From positions 248,001-312,000 of the forward strand of contig NZ_AWUK01000017.1 in the NCBI RefSeq assembly GCF_000499205.1: DNA of 64,000 nt, given 5' to 3'. Shown piece by piece: positions 26,342 through 35,797 of the stretch (the first letter of the stretch is position 1; every line of letters starts with the position of its first letter). The notes below the pieces were generated by a model. It was not told where the DNA came from, ran no database searches, and saw nothing but the letters and a program-made list of their open reading frames with translations. The DNA is from Paenibacillus sp. MAEPY2. Its GTDB lineage: Bacteria; Bacillota; Bacilli; Paenibacillales; Paenibacillaceae. Made by a program: the position numbers and the translations under genes.

Positions 26342-28057
26342 TCAGGCACCAAACTGTGCATAATGCAGGCGGCTGTATACTCCACCCGCTGCAAGCAATT
26401 CTTCGTGACGCCCCTGCTCCGTAATCCCCTGCTCGGCAACGACAATAATGCGATCCGCATTTTTGATGGTAGCCAATCTGTGGGCAATGACCAGGGTAGT
26501 CCGTCCTTCAGACAATTCAGCCAGCGATTGCTGGATTGCAGCTTCGGTTTCCGTGTCGAGTGCAGATGTGGCTTCGTCCAGAATGAGAATCGGTGGATTT
26601 TTCAGGAACATACGTGCAATCGACAAACGCTGTTTCTGTCCGCCAGACAGCTTCACGCCGCGTTCACCAATTAACGTGTCCAATCCTTCCGGCATGGAAG
26701 TAATAAGTGTTTCCATCTGCGCACGGCGAGCCGCCATCCAGATGTCTTCTTCGGTTGCATCCAGCTTGCCATAGGCAATATTCTCACGAATGGTTCCATC
26801 GAACAAGAACACATCCTGTTGAACAATTCCGATCTGGCTGCGCAATGAATCCAGCGTCATGTCCTGAATCTCCTGACCATCGATCGTGATGCGACCTTCC
26901 AGCACATCATAGAAACGAGGCAGCAGACTGCATAGCGTTGTCTTCCCTGCACCCGATGGTCCAACCAGGGCCACCGTTTCACCAGCCTGGATATTCAGGT
27001 CGATTCCTTTGAGAACAGGCTCCTGATCCGAATAACCGAAGGTCACTTGCTCATAACGGATATCTCCACGCAAGTGGGATACCTTAACGGCACCCGGACG
27101 GTCTTCAACATCCGGTTCCATATCGAGCAGTTCCGTATAACGTTTGAAACCCGCAATTCCTTTGGGATACGTCTCAATCACGGAGTTGATCTTCTGGATC
27201 GGCGTGAGGAATACATTGGACAGCATAATAAATGCAATAAATTGACCATAGCTCATACTCCCTTGAATGACAAACCATGTTCCACATACGAGCACAAAGA
27301 GGGAGACCAGCTTCATCAGCATATAACTGACGGAAGAGTTCCAGGCCATGATTTTGTACGCAATCAGCTTCGTTTGGCGGAAACGACTGTTATTTACAGC
27401 GAATTGAGCTTTTTCATGTTCTTCATTGGCAAAAGCCTGAACAACGCGGATACCACTTACATTGTTTTCTACACGTGCATTGAAGTCCGCAATATCCCCG
27501 AACATTCGGCTAAAGGCCTTGGACATCTTGCTGCCAAAATACAGGGAAAGATAAATAATGAGCGGTACGATGATAAATGTTAACACGGCCAGATTTCCAT
27601 TAATGCTCATCATGATGCTGAATGCACCAATCAAGGTCATCACCGCAATAAAGGCATCCTCCGGACCATGGTGGGCAATCTCCCCGATATCCATCAGATC
27701 ATTGGTCATGCGGGAGACCAGGTGCCCGGTTTTGGTATTGTCAAAGAAACGGAACGACAGCTTCTGTACATGATTGAAGAGCGCCTTGCGCATATCGGTC
27801 TCGATGTTAATCCCAAGTTTATGTCCCCAATAGGTCACCACAAAGTTAAGGAAGGAGCTTAACAGATAGATCGCGAGCAGTGCAAGACATGCCCATAATA
27901 TCCAGTCCCAGCGTCCCCCTGGCAACAGGTCATCCACAACTCTATTAACTGCCAGCGGGAAGGCCAGCTCCAGCAGAGCTACGAAAATCGCGCAGCTAAA
28001 GTCCAGAATGAACAGCTTTTTGTACGGCCTGTAATAGGCAAAGAAACGGCGAAGCAT
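26342..28057 (-). CDS. ABC exporter half-transporter (membrane + ATPase)
   Basis: A 571-aa type IV exporter subunit. Six membrane helices fill about residues 15-310, then the ATPase: Walker A GPSGAGKTT, the Q-loop QQDVFLFDGTI, signature LSGGQKQR, Walker B ILILDEATSALD and the H-loop AHRLATIKNAD. It works as a homo- or heterodimer; no partner is adjacent. It lies 44 bp past the second siderophore permease gene with a good SD, so iron control of this gene as well is possible. Substrate unknown. Confidence 0.92.
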   Translation of the reverse strand: MLRRFFAYYRPYKKLFILDFSCAIFVALLELAFPLAVNRVVDDLLPGGRWDWILWACLALLAIYLLSSFLNFVVTYWGHKLGINIETDMRKALFNHVQKLSFRFFDNTKTGHLVSRMTNDLMDIGEIAHHGPEDAFIAVMTLIGAFSIMMSINGNLAVLTFIIVPLIIYLSLYFGSKMSKAFSRMFGDIADFNARVENNVSGIRVVQAFANEEHEKAQFAVNNSRFRQTKLIAYKIMAWNSSVSYMLMKLVSLFVLVCGTWFVIQGSMSYGQFIAFIMLSNVFLTPIQKINSVIETYPKGIAGFKRYTELLDMEPDVEDRPGAVKVSHLRGDIRYEQVTFGYSDQEPVLKGIDLNIQAGETVALVGPSGAGKTTLCSLLPRFYDVLEGRITIDGQEIQDMTLDSLRSQIGIVQQDVFLFDGTIRENIAYGKLDATEEDIWMAARRAQMETLITSMPEGLDTLIGERGVKLSGGQKQRLSIARMFLKNPPILILDEATSALDTETEAAIQQSLAELSEGRTTLVIAHRLATIKNADRIIVVAEQGITEQGRHEELLAAGGVYSRLHYAQFGA

Positions 28058-28101
28058 GGGCTGAAGCCCTCCTTATAGCAACCATACCCCATGATTGCTT
28101 T

Positions 28102-29133
28102 CTATTTCGTTTTGCTCAAGAGATACAGGAAGTATGGGGCTCCAATGATGGCAACCAGAATCCCTGCTGGAATCTCAGAAGGCTGTAGAATGACACGCCC
28201 GAGCGTATCTGCAACAAGCACAAGCAATGAACCGACCAGTGCGGATGCAGGCAAAAGGAACTGATGTTTCGGCCCCACGAGACGACGTGCCAGGTGTGGA
28301 CCGATCAGACCCACAAAACCAATTCCGCCACTGACGGATACGCAAGATCCGGCCAGTCCCACGGCAGCAGCGAGCAGGATCAGTCTTTCACGCTCAACCG
28401 GAGCGCCAAGACCGCTCGCTGTTTGATCCCCAAGGTTCAGTACGTTCAGCACACGAGCCTTATACAGAACAAGCGGCACAAGGACAATGAGAAACGGCAG
28501 CAGCGCCGTTACGAATTTCCAATTCGAACCCCATATACTTCCTGCCATCCAGGTCGCCACAAATTGATACTTCTCCGGGCTAAGCCGAAGAGTAAGCACG
28601 ATCATGGCAGAGCTAATCCCTGCTGCTACACCAATCCCTGTAAGCAGCATGCGCGTAGGCATGAGACCTTCTCCCTTTTTGTAAGAGAGCACATAAATCA
28701 GGAAGGCAGCAAAGGTTGCCCCGATCAGGGCCAGGATCGGCAGTAAAAATACAGGAGCAGCCGTCGTTGTCGGGAAAAAGGAAACGAACAGCATAACAAC
28801 CAATCCGGCTCCAGCGTTGATGCCGAGAATCCCTGGATCAGCCAGAGGATTTCGGGACACTCCCTGCAAAATACAGCCGGACAGCGCAAGTCCTGCACCG
28901 ACCAAAACCGAAATGACGATACGTGGCAAACGGAACTCAAACAGGATCAGTTCCTGCTTAGCCGTCCCACCACCAAACAAGGTACGCATGACCTCAAGTG
29001 GAGAAAGCCGCGTGAAGCCTGTATTCATACTGATAATAAAAGCTGTAATAATCAACGCACCAAGCACAATCATGACAATGGTGCTTTTTGTTCTCTTTTT
29101 GCGTTCCGCTCCAACCAGAGTTGAGGATTCCAT
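28102..29133 (-). CDS. Iron-siderophore ABC permease (FecCD family), second subunit
   Basis: A 343-aa, about ten-helix permease of the FecCD family. It contains FEFRLPRIVISVLVGAGL, GVSRNPLADPGILGINAGA and VGFVGLIGPHLARRLVG, diagnostic for siderophore/B12 importers, and is close to the YfhA type of B. subtilis. It follows the first permease with a 2-bp gap and should form a heterodimer with it. The solute-binding lipoprotein and the ATPase are not encoded here. Confidence 0.93.
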   Translation of the reverse strand: MESSTLVGAERKKRTKSTIVMIVLGALIITAFIISMNTGFTRLSPLEVMRTLFGGGTAKQELILFEFRLPRIVISVLVGAGLALSGCILQGVSRNPLADPGILGINAGAGLVVMLFVSFFPTTTAAPVFLLPILALIGATFAAFLIYVLSYKKGEGLMPTRMLLTGIGVAAGISSAMIVLTLRLSPEKYQFVATWMAGSIWGSNWKFVTALLPFLIVLVPLVLYKARVLNVLNLGDQTASGLGAPVERERLILLAAAVGLAGSCVSVSGGIGFVGLIGPHLARRLVGPKHQFLLPASALVGSLLVLVADTLGRVILQPSEIPAGILVAIIGAPYFLYLLSKTK

Positions 29134-29135
29134 CG

Positions 29136-30191
29136 TTACAGCGTCCTCCTTTCTTTACGCGCCAAATAGAGGAAGAAAGGTACCCCAATCAGGGCAACCA
29201 GGGCGCCAATTGGCGTCTCGTATGGCGGGTTAATCATACGTGCAGCCAGATCCGCGAACACAAGCAGCAGACTGCCCATCACTGCGGAACATGGAATAAT
29301 CCAGCGATAATCGACCCCAACCAATTTACGAGTTAGATGGGGAATGATGAGTCCTACAAAACCAACCGCACCAACCACGGATACGGCTGTACCTGCGAGG
29401 ATCAGTACAACAACCAGACCAACCAGCTTGATCAGGCCAGTACGTTGACCCAATCCAACGGCGATGTCTTCTCCCAAGCTAAGCAGTGTAATGGAACGAG
29501 AGATAATAATCCCTGCAATAAGCGCAGCCAAAACCCATGGGAACATGACTTCCAACTGGGACCACTTCGTCCCGGCCACCCCGCCCGCTGTCCAGAATGC
29601 GAGGTCTTGTCCAATTTTGAAATATAACGCAATCCCTTCACTCAGCGCGGACAACATGGCAGATACTGCCGCTCCCGCGAGAACGAGCCGGAGAGGTGTA
29701 AGTCCGGATTTGGACGCAGCACCGAAACCATAGACCAGCAATACCCCAAGTCCTGCCCCTACGAAGGAATACAGAATGATATACATATATGGCATACCCG
29801 GGAAAAAGGCAAAGCAGATAGCGAGCGCAAATCCTGCGCCAGCATTCAGTCCGAGCAGCCCGGAATCTGCCAGCGGGTTACGGGTCATCCCCTGCATAAT
29901 CGCACCAGCTACAGCGAAGCAGGCACCAACCATCGCTCCGCCCAGAATACGCGGTAACCGAATCTCCCATATGATCTGATGCGGAGTCAGATCAGGATTG
30001 AAGTTGAAAATCGCCTGCCATACAACCCCCAGCTTGATATCTGCCGCACCAAACGAAATGGACAACGCCATACCCAGCGCGAGCAGCAGAATCCCCCCGG
30101 TCAGGATCAATGTGGCAGCCCAGGGACGAGTGTGTATTTTGGCTGTCGGTGATTCCGCAGGCTGATTTTCCGATGAAACTTTCGAGCTCAT
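29136..30191 (-). CDS. Iron-siderophore ABC permease (FecCD family), first subunit
   Basis: A 351-aa FecCD-type permease with IWEIRLPRILGGAMVGACFA, GMTRNPLADSGLLGLNAGAG and VGFVGLIIPHLTRKLVG, near the YfiZ type. GGTGGAG precedes the ATG. First gene of a unit with the second permease and perhaps the ABC exporter. A Fur box lies 76-98 bp upstream, so expression should rise when iron is scarce. It needs a separately encoded binding protein and ATPase. Confidence 0.93.
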   Translation of the reverse strand: MSSKVSSENQPAESPTAKIHTRPWAATLILTGGILLLALGMALSISFGAADIKLGVVWQAIFNFNPDLTPHQIIWEIRLPRILGGAMVGACFAVAGAIMQGMTRNPLADSGLLGLNAGAGFALAICFAFFPGMPYMYIILYSFVGAGLGVLLVYGFGAASKSGLTPLRLVLAGAAVSAMLSALSEGIALYFKIGQDLAFWTAGGVAGTKWSQLEVMFPWVLAALIAGIIISRSITLLSLGEDIAVGLGQRTGLIKLVGLVVVLILAGTAVSVVGAVGFVGLIIPHLTRKLVGVDYRWIIPCSAVMGSLLLVFADLAARMINPPYETPIGALVALIGVPFFLYLARKERRTL

Positions 30192-30266
30192 ATGTCTCCA
30201 CCCTTGTTATGAGTGGCGTAGACAGATCCTATGTACACAACAATCACCTCTCTATTAATACAAAAC

Positions 30267-30289
30267 TGATAATGATATTGATTCTCATT
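30267..30289 (-). promoter_or_regulatory. Fur box upstream of the siderophore permease operon
   Basis: TGATAATGATATTGATTCTC(ATT), a good match to the repeated GATAAT Fur motif. It is the only divergent or upstream control element seen for the permease genes. Confidence 0.8.
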
Positions 30290-30404
30290 CCCATAGATCA
30301 TTGTATGTCAACGAACTGTCTCTGGCAATGGACAAATGGGACAAGTTTATTGCATAAATGAATTTTTGTACGTAAAACGGGCTGCACGAAGCATCGTAGC
30401 TCGC

Positions 30405-30445
30405 AAAAAAAGGAACTGCAAACGAGTTGTTCGTCGGCAATTCCC
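30405..30445 (-). terminator. Terminator of glycerophosphodiesterase gene
   Basis: Minus-strand GGAATTGC...GCAGTTCC with inner ACGA/TCGT pairs, then TTTTTTT. Confidence 0.75.
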
Positions 30446-30485
30446 ACTTTATTTTGGACTAACTTCACTTGTATTGGTGTAATTC

Positions 30486-31223
30486 TTAACGAGCCTGTAC
30501 CGCAGTCAGTGCTGCCAGAACATCAGGCACATCGGTAATAATCGCTTGCACGCCCATGTCAATCAGTTCCTGCATTTCGGCAGGATCATTTACCGTGAAC
30601 GGATGTGTTGCAATTCCCTGAGCCAGCGCAGCAGCAACTTCTTCACGTGTTACAGCCAGCTTGTAGGGATGCAGCGCAGAGGCTTCGAGTCTGGCGGCAT
30701 AATCATATGGGCGGTAGAGCTTTTCCATATATAGAAGTGCTGTGCGAATCTCAGGGGCAAGACGTTTGCATCTCACTAATGAGGCATGATTGAAGCTGGA
30801 CAGAATGACTTGCTGCTCCATGTCCCAATCCCGAATGGCTTGAATAATCTTTTCTTCCATTCCTTTATAACTAATAATACCATTTTTCAATTCCAGGTTA
30901 AGTAGAATGTTTTTTCCTCGAACCAGATCGAATAATTCATCCAAAGATGGAATACGTTCTCCAGCAAAATCGGCATGGAACCAAGCTCCTGCGTCAAGAG
31001 CACGCAATTCTTCAACTGATTTATCCTTAACCCAGCCTTCTGCTCCAGCCGTGCGGCTTAACGTCTCATCATGGATCAACACGAGTGTACCATCACTGGA
31101 CAGCTGTACGTCCGTTTCAATGCCTGTCGCTCCAAGCTGTAAGCTGCGTTCAAACGCAACCATCGTATTTTCGGGGCATACGGCAGATGCTCCCCTGTGG
31201 GCGATATTTTCAATTTTTTTCAT
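30486..31223 (-). CDS. Glycerophosphodiester phosphodiesterase
   Basis: A 245-aa GDPD barrel without signal peptide, so cytoplasmic. It splits glycerophosphodiesters to glycerol-3-phosphate and an alcohol. Catalytic motifs: IAHRGASAVCPENTM (His and Glu), then GIETDVQLSSDGTLVLIHDETLSRT (Glu, Asp and His), and LNLELKNG. The start ATG at 31223 has AGGAGG upstream; the frame opens 14 codons earlier. Confidence 0.92.
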   Translation of the reverse strand: MKKIENIAHRGASAVCPENTMVAFERSLQLGATGIETDVQLSSDGTLVLIHDETLSRTAGAEGWVKDKSVEELRALDAGAWFHADFAGERIPSLDELFDLVRGKNILLNLELKNGIISYKGMEEKIIQAIRDWDMEQQVILSSFNHASLVRCKRLAPEIRTALLYMEKLYRPYDYAARLEASALHPYKLAVTREEVAAALAQGIATHPFTVNDPAEMQELIDMGVQAIITDVPDVLAALTAVQAR

Positions 31224-31433
31224 TCCAGCGCCTCCTGAGTGTAACATGAACTCTATGATTCTCACTATATACGCAGTTTGTCATACCTGTATTAACAGAG
31301 CGTTTAATGTCCGTGTGAAGGACAACATCTTGGAGGGCTGGGGATTCACTCATTTTGTGAACTCAATCTGTAAAGCAGACATAATATAGTATCAGTCATA
31401 GACAACTGCACTCCGCTGTAAGGAGGTCGCCCA

Positions 31434-31766
31434 TTGAAACCCCTGACGAAGAATAGATCTGTATCTCCCAAATCTTCCTCCAAAAGAGCTCCCATGCCCA
31501 GAATTTCTGCCAAAAGCAGATCCGACAAAGTCGACAGTAAAACACGAACTCCCTCCGGACCAAGCAAACATATAAAAAAGGCATCCGTTTTGGGGCTGGC
31601 TGTTCCCGACAAAACAAGTAATCAATCATCTGTTATTAATGAACAGAGACAACTGGATAAGTTGGCTGTTATCGCCGCTATTCTGGCCCTTATTGCTGCT
31701 ATAATCGGATTATATATTGCCTGGAAAACACTCAGTTTACCTGGTGATACGGTGGTAACGGTCTAA
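31434..31766 (+). CDS. Small protein with basic N terminus and C-terminal membrane anchor
   Basis: A 110-aa product from a TTG start with a perfect AAGGAGGT six bases upstream. Residues 1-65 are Ser/Lys/Arg rich and disordered; residues 77-95 form one membrane helix (LAVIAAILALIAAIIGLYIA). Unknown function. Overlapping minus-strand frames here have no SD and are rejected. Confidence 0.6.
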   Translation: MKPLTKNRSVSPKSSSKRAPMPRISAKSRSDKVDSKTRTPSGPSKHIKKASVLGLAVPDKTSNQSSVINEQRQLDKLAVIAAILALIAAIIGLYIAWKTLSLPGDTVVTV

Positions 31767-31778
31767 CTCACCTTGCCC

Positions 31779-31818
31779 ACTCTGTCTCTCTTTTCATAGA
31801 GGCGGAGTTCTTTTTTTG
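31779..31818 (+). terminator. Terminator of the basic membrane-anchored protein gene
   Basis: ACTCTGTCTCT...AGAGGCGGAGT stem followed by seven Ts. Confidence 0.65.
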
Positions 31819-31938
31819 CAGACAGAAAAAAACCGTTCCCCTGAGACGCCGGCCGTATCGGCGTCTCTTTGGAAAGGCCATTTCTTCATCGGGCGCTGCC
31901 TTGGCGATTATGTCACCGTCCCGGAATGGCTAACTAAA

Positions 31939-32070
31939 TTACAGAACGAATGTACGAGAGATGATAACGAGCAGAATGAACAATACCAGAATTGCGCCTG
32001 TTGATGTCCATGCTCCACCGCCAAAGCCGCCGTATCCGCAACCGTATCCTGTGCCTTTGATTTCGCTCAT
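31939..32070 (-). CDS. YjcZ family sporulation peptide, 43 aa
   Basis: Read from the minus strand: MSEIKGTGYGCGYGGFGGGA then WTSTGAILVLFILLVIISRT and FVL. A Gly/Tyr/Cys-rich head followed by one membrane helix (residues 25-40) is the YjcZ pattern, made late in sporulation in Bacillus. AGGGGAG precedes the ATG. A second copy lies at 49994. A SigK/SigG-like -10 element sits 35 bp upstream. Confidence 0.85.
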   Translation of the reverse strand: MSEIKGTGYGCGYGGFGGGAWTSTGAILVLFILLVIISRTFVL

Positions 32071-32104
32071 GAGTGACACTCCCCTCTTTTAAGAAAGTAC
32101 ACTA

Positions 32105-32113
32105 TAGACTATG
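32105..32113 (-). promoter_or_regulatory. Candidate sporulation -10 element of the first YjcZ gene
   Basis: Minus-strand CATAGTCTA fits the SigK -10 pattern CATAnnnTA. Its distance to the ATG (35 bp) equals that of the second YjcZ gene. The -35 (AC) is not clear. Confidence 0.4.
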
Positions 32114-32168
32114 TTAGGGGAGGGAACTTGCTTGGGCACATTCGAAAGTTTTCCGCTGGTGCGGGTAG

Positions 32169-32753
32169 TTATTTATCGTTAAGCTGTGACCACTTCTGGG
32201 TCAACTGTGCCGGAATATAGGATGACATCCGGTTCAGCAGTTCAGCCGGGTCCAATTCCAGACTCCATAGACTGAGATGTGAAGTATTGGAGAACCCCTC
32301 ATGCACGCTGTGCTCAACCATTTTCATCAGCGGCTCATAATATCCGTTTACATTTAACAAACCAACGGGTTTACGATGAATGCCGATTTGGGCCCAGCAT
32401 AGAACCTCGAACAATTCTTCAAATGTTCCCATACCACCAGGAAGCGCCACAAATCCGTCGGACAGCTCGGCCATCGTCGCCTTGCGTTCATGCATCGTTC
32501 CCACTTCAATCAGTTGCGTGAGACCTCCATGTACGACCTCTCCCCGGAACAGGCCAGTCGGCATGACGCCAATCACTTCCCCACCCTGTTCCAGTGCAGC
32601 ATCGGCGACCGCACCCATTAGTCCCATACAAGAACCGCCATAGACGAGTGCGTACCCGCTATCCGCGATCTGTTTTCCCAATTTAATAGCCTGCTGTGTG
32701 TAATCGGGGTGATTTCCCGGATTGGAGCCTGCAAAAACACATATACGTTTCAA
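32169..32753 (-). CDS. LOG family protein (YvdD-like nucleoside monophosphate phosphoribohydrolase)
   Basis: A 194-aa Rossmann-type protein of the LOG family, which splits adenosine or cytokinin monophosphates into base and ribose-5-phosphate. Motifs: [19 protein letters not shown], the catalytic [11 protein letters not shown] and the [14 protein letters not shown] segment. TTG start with AAGGAG nine bases upstream. Whether the substrate here is a cytokinin precursor cannot be told, though it matters for a soil or plant-associated genus. Confidence 0.9.
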   Translation of the reverse strand: MKRICVFAGSNPGNHPDYTQQAIKLGKQIADSGYALVYGGSCMGLMGAVADAALEQGGEVIGVMPTGLFRGEVVHGGLTQLIEVGTMHERKATMAELSDGFVALPGGMGTFEELFEVLCWAQIGIHRKPVGLLNVNGYYEPLMKMVEHSVHEGFSNTSHLSLWSLELDPAELLNRMSSYIPAQLTQKWSQLNDK

Positions 32754-32842
32754 TGGGTTTCACTCCTTCTCATTAACTATTTCATTAGTGTATAACATGA
32801 ATGTAAATACTATGTTACATCACTCCTCATGCACAAGTGAAT

Positions 32843-32877
32843 AAAAAAAAACCCGACCGTTTGCAGCCGGCCGGGCT
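32843..32877 (-). terminator. Terminator of the 139-aa unknown gene
   Basis: Minus-strand AGCCCGGCCGG...CGGTCGGGTT followed by a long T run. Confidence 0.85.
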
Positions 32878-32988
32878 CCCATAATTCATACACATCATTT
32901 AGAAGGGGTTGTTATACTTTTTACTATAAAGGCCGAACATTAAATCCATATGATCTTTGCATGAAATGAATATTAAATATTAGTGGAC

Positions 32989-33408
32989 TTATCGTATTCC
33001 ACGTCGTGAGCGCACCACAAACATATGCTTGTCCTTGCGAAGGATCCGGCCGTCTGCAAGCTCAACCTGATCATCATCATGGCGTATAATCGTTGTGGAT
33101 AATACTACAATTTTGGCCCGACGCCAAATCATAACCTGTGATTTGAAATAGATGGCATTTTCAAACTGTACGGCCTTTTTTATCACATACCCAACTTTAT
33201 GCACCTCGGAACGCGCTTTTTTCAAGGGAAGGCTCTCTTCAGGCAGAGGCCGGATCATTGCGATATTGTCGAACGATACCTTAATCCGTTTCGGTCCGAT
33301 TCGTACACAATCCGCTTCTTCATCCCACTCGACCAGCGTTCCCTTCAGTGGCTCTCGTATGCCGGTTGCACGATATACGGCTACTTTCCGTCCTACCCAA
33401 TGTCGCAA
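32989..33408 (-). CDS. Basic small protein of unknown function downstream of ung
   Basis: A 139-aa basic protein from a TTG start with GGGGGGTGA upstream, 21 bp past the ung stop. Its strand-rich N terminus (GRKVAVYRATGIREPLKGTL, VEWDEEADCVRIG) looks like an SH3/Sm-like beta barrel; the C terminus is also beta-rich with several Arg. It could bind nucleic acid, but that is a guess. Probably cotranscribed with ung. Confidence 0.7.
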   Translation of the reverse strand: MRHWVGRKVAVYRATGIREPLKGTLVEWDEEADCVRIGPKRIKVSFDNIAMIRPLPEESLPLKKARSEVHKVGYVIKKAVQFENAIYFKSQVMIWRRAKIVVLSTTIIRHDDDQVELADGRILRKDKHMFVVRSRRGIR

Positions 33409-33429
33409 ATGCCTTCACCCCCCGTTTGT

Positions 33430-34098
33430 CTAGTTTTCCGGTATCGTCCAATCAATCGGTTCAATACCTTTGGAGGTCAAGAATTCATTGGCTTTGGAAA
33501 AAGGACGACTGCCCAGGAAGCCACGATGCGCTGCCAGCGGACTTGGATGTGTAGACTCCAAGACCAGGTGTTTATCCCGGTTAATGAATGCCCCTTTCTT
33601 CTGAGCATGACTGCCCCACAGCATAAATACCATCGGTTCTGTGCGTTCATTCAATGCCCGGATGACAGCGTCCGTAAACGTCTGCCAACCCAGTCCCTGA
33701 TGGGAGTTCGGCTGCCCTTCCCGTACCGTCAGGACGGCATTAAGCAGCAGCACACCCTGCTCTGCCCAATGAACCAGCGATCCGTGCTTAGGGATCGGCA
33801 GCCCCAGATCTGAGTGGAGCTCCTTATATATATTTTTCAAAGAAGGAGGAATCCGTACCCCCGGTCTGACCGAAAAACTTAATCCTTGAGCCTGGCCCGC
33901 TCCGTGATAAGGGTCCTGACCGATAATAACAGCCTTGACCTTATGATACGGGGTCAGTTTTAGAGCCGAGAACAAATCTTCCTTGGGTGGAAAGATGGTC
34001 TGTGTTTTATACTCGGCGGCGAGTGCATAACGAACGTTGTTGAAATACTCGGCTTCAGTCTCTTCCTGAAGCACAGTGTCCCAATCATTTCCAAACAT
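33430..34098 (-). CDS. ung: Uracil-DNA glycosylase
   Basis: Removes uracil from DNA. The 222-aa family 1 enzyme has the catalytic water-activating loop VIIGQDPYHGAGQAQGLSF, the NAVLTVREGQPNSHQ segment and the His loop ESTHPSPLAAHRGF. ATG at 34098 follows AAAGGAG; the frame opens 16 codons further upstream. It heads a likely two-gene unit with the 139-aa unknown protein. Confidence 0.95.
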   Translation of the reverse strand: MFGNDWDTVLQEETEAEYFNNVRYALAAEYKTQTIFPPKEDLFSALKLTPYHKVKAVIIGQDPYHGAGQAQGLSFSVRPGVRIPPSLKNIYKELHSDLGLPIPKHGSLVHWAEQGVLLLNAVLTVREGQPNSHQGLGWQTFTDAVIRALNERTEPMVFMLWGSHAQKKGAFINRDKHLVLESTHPSPLAAHRGFLGSRPFSKANEFLTSKGIEPIDWTIPEN

Positions 34099-34328
34099 AT
34101 GTAAAGGCTCCTTTCCCTCATAAATACATATCCGTGCAGTCCACATAACGAACTGCCACCTGCGAGAGCCGTATCCTACGACTCAGAGACTATCCACCAT
34201 TTTAACATAACCGGGGACGGCAGACCAGAAGTGTACATCAGGGTTAGGGTTGCCTGTAACATCCGCACGCTTTGAATTTGTACTTCAGAGTAAAAGTAAC
34301 CCAGCGCCTGGTCTATAGATAACTAAAA

Positions 34329-35549
34329 TCAGACCTGAACGGCTTCGCTCTTACTTTTATTGACCAATACAGCGCTTATTCTTCTGAGCCCCTCTTCAAG
34401 AACCGAACGTGGGCAAGCCAAATTTAGGCGGATACACCCACCTCCATTAGCCACAAACATATGACCATCTTCGAGTAATACCCCTGCTTGTTCAGCAAAA
34501 AATAAAGGCAGGTTTACATCTTTGGGGACGTATGCCCTAATATCAATCCATGCCAGATACGTAGCTTCCGGAATATGAAAGACCGCTTGTGGCAGATCAC
34601 GTTTCACATATTGATCCACAAAGGCAAAATTGTCGTCGAGATACGTTTTCAACTGCTTTAGCCATTCGTCGCCATGTTCGTAAGCAGCTTGAGTCGCAGC
34701 AATGCTAAGCGGATTTTTGAATCCATAATGCCGGGTTTGCCAGATCTTTCGGAGTCCTTCATTTGCAATAATCACGTTGGAGAACATCAGACCAGCCATA
34801 TTGAATGTTTTGCTTGGTGACATACAGGTAACGATTCGATCCGTATCCGGGAACAGCTTGGCAAGAGGCGTATGCTTCCTTCCTGTTCGCAGCAAATCAC
34901 AGTGAATTTCATCCGAGATCATCCACACGTTATGCTTGAGACAGATCTCGCCCACACGTTGTAACTCTTCTGTTGTCCATACCCGTCCGGACGGATTATG
35001 CGGATTACAGAAAATACACAAAGTGACTTGTTCATCGCTGGCTTTGGCTTCAAAATCTGCAAAGTCTATCGCGTAATGCCCCTGCTCGTTGATCAAATCT
35101 GAGCAAACCAGTTCAAGATGATTATGCTCCGCAGCCGATTTGAAAAAACCATAGGAAGGCGTCACAATCAGTACCTTCTCATTCGGTTTGCAAATATATT
35201 CAACCAATTCATATAAAGCAGGAATGATCCCATGGGATGTCTCCAGATGCTCTTTGGGAAAAGACCAGTCGTAGTATCTGTTCATCCAGCTGGAGACAGC
35301 TTCGTAGTAAGCGGGATCGAACACCTGGGAGTATCCCATAATTTTTCGGTCCAGGCGCTCCTTGACTGCTTCCCGTATTTCGGGAGGTGTGGCAAACTCC
35401 ATATCTGCGATCCACATCCGTATAAATTCTTCATCCTTGAAAGGAAATTTCATATCTTCTGTTGCGTTAAAAATATATTGACGGAAACCATCCGTATTCA
35501 TGGCATTAGTTCCTGTGCGATCAATTACCTCATCAAAATCATACTTCAT
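34329..35549 (-). CDS. PatB/MalY-type PLP aminotransferase (putative C-S lyase)
   Basis: A 406-aa fold-type I PLP enzyme. It contains MWIADMEFATPPEIREAV, SYGFFKSA, FCNPHNPSGRVW, SDEIHCDLL and the PLP-lysine motif SPSKTFNMAGL. Proteins of this kind split cystathionine or cysteine (beta C-S lyase) or act as aminotransferases. ATG at 35549 (MKYDFDEV) matches family N termini better than 35582. It is divergent from an XRE regulator; the shared 250-bp region has repeated AAGAAAC motifs. Confidence 0.9.
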   Translation of the reverse strand: MKYDFDEVIDRTGTNAMNTDGFRQYIFNATEDMKFPFKDEEFIRMWIADMEFATPPEIREAVKERLDRKIMGYSQVFDPAYYEAVSSWMNRYYDWSFPKEHLETSHGIIPALYELVEYICKPNEKVLIVTPSYGFFKSAAEHNHLELVCSDLINEQGHYAIDFADFEAKASDEQVTLCIFCNPHNPSGRVWTTEELQRVGEICLKHNVWMISDEIHCDLLRTGRKHTPLAKLFPDTDRIVTCMSPSKTFNMAGLMFSNVIIANEGLRKIWQTRHYGFKNPLSIAATQAAYEHGDEWLKQLKTYLDDNFAFVDQYVKRDLPQAVFHIPEATYLAWIDIRAYVPKDVNLPLFFAEQAGVLLEDGHMFVANGGGCIRLNLACPRSVLEEGLRRISAVLVNKSKSEAVQV

Positions 35550-35656
35550 AGCCTTCTGCGCCTCTTTCTCTCTGTTTTCCATCCTGGAATGAGTTTCTGT
35601 TAGATGTATTATTTCATGGCACGGAAGCTACATCAAACGTAATACAATCTATTCAA

Positions 35657-35775
35657 AAGAAACAAATAGTTCTTAATGTTTCTTCACAATAGGTTTTTCG
35701 ATGATAAAAGTGTTATATTCTTCGTAGAGATTGATTTTCCCAATGGGTTTCACCTTTTCTCATATTCTTAAGAAA
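35657..35775. promoter_or_regulatory. AAGAAAC inverted repeats between lyase and XRE genes
   Basis: AAGAAACA (35657) and TGTTTCTT (35677) are exact inverted arms 12 bp apart; TTCTTAAGAA with a following AC lies at 35765, just before the XRE SD. Likely operators for the divergent pair. Confidence 0.45.
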
Positions 35776-35797
35776 CTTAGCAGAAGGAGATCCGAAT

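Noticed and set aside
31346..31629. Three overlapping minus-strand frames
   Set aside because: Antisense of the TTG-started 110-aa gene, which has a perfect SD; the minus frames have none.
31816..32004. 62-codon plus frame
   Set aside because: Antisense of the YjcZ peptide gene.
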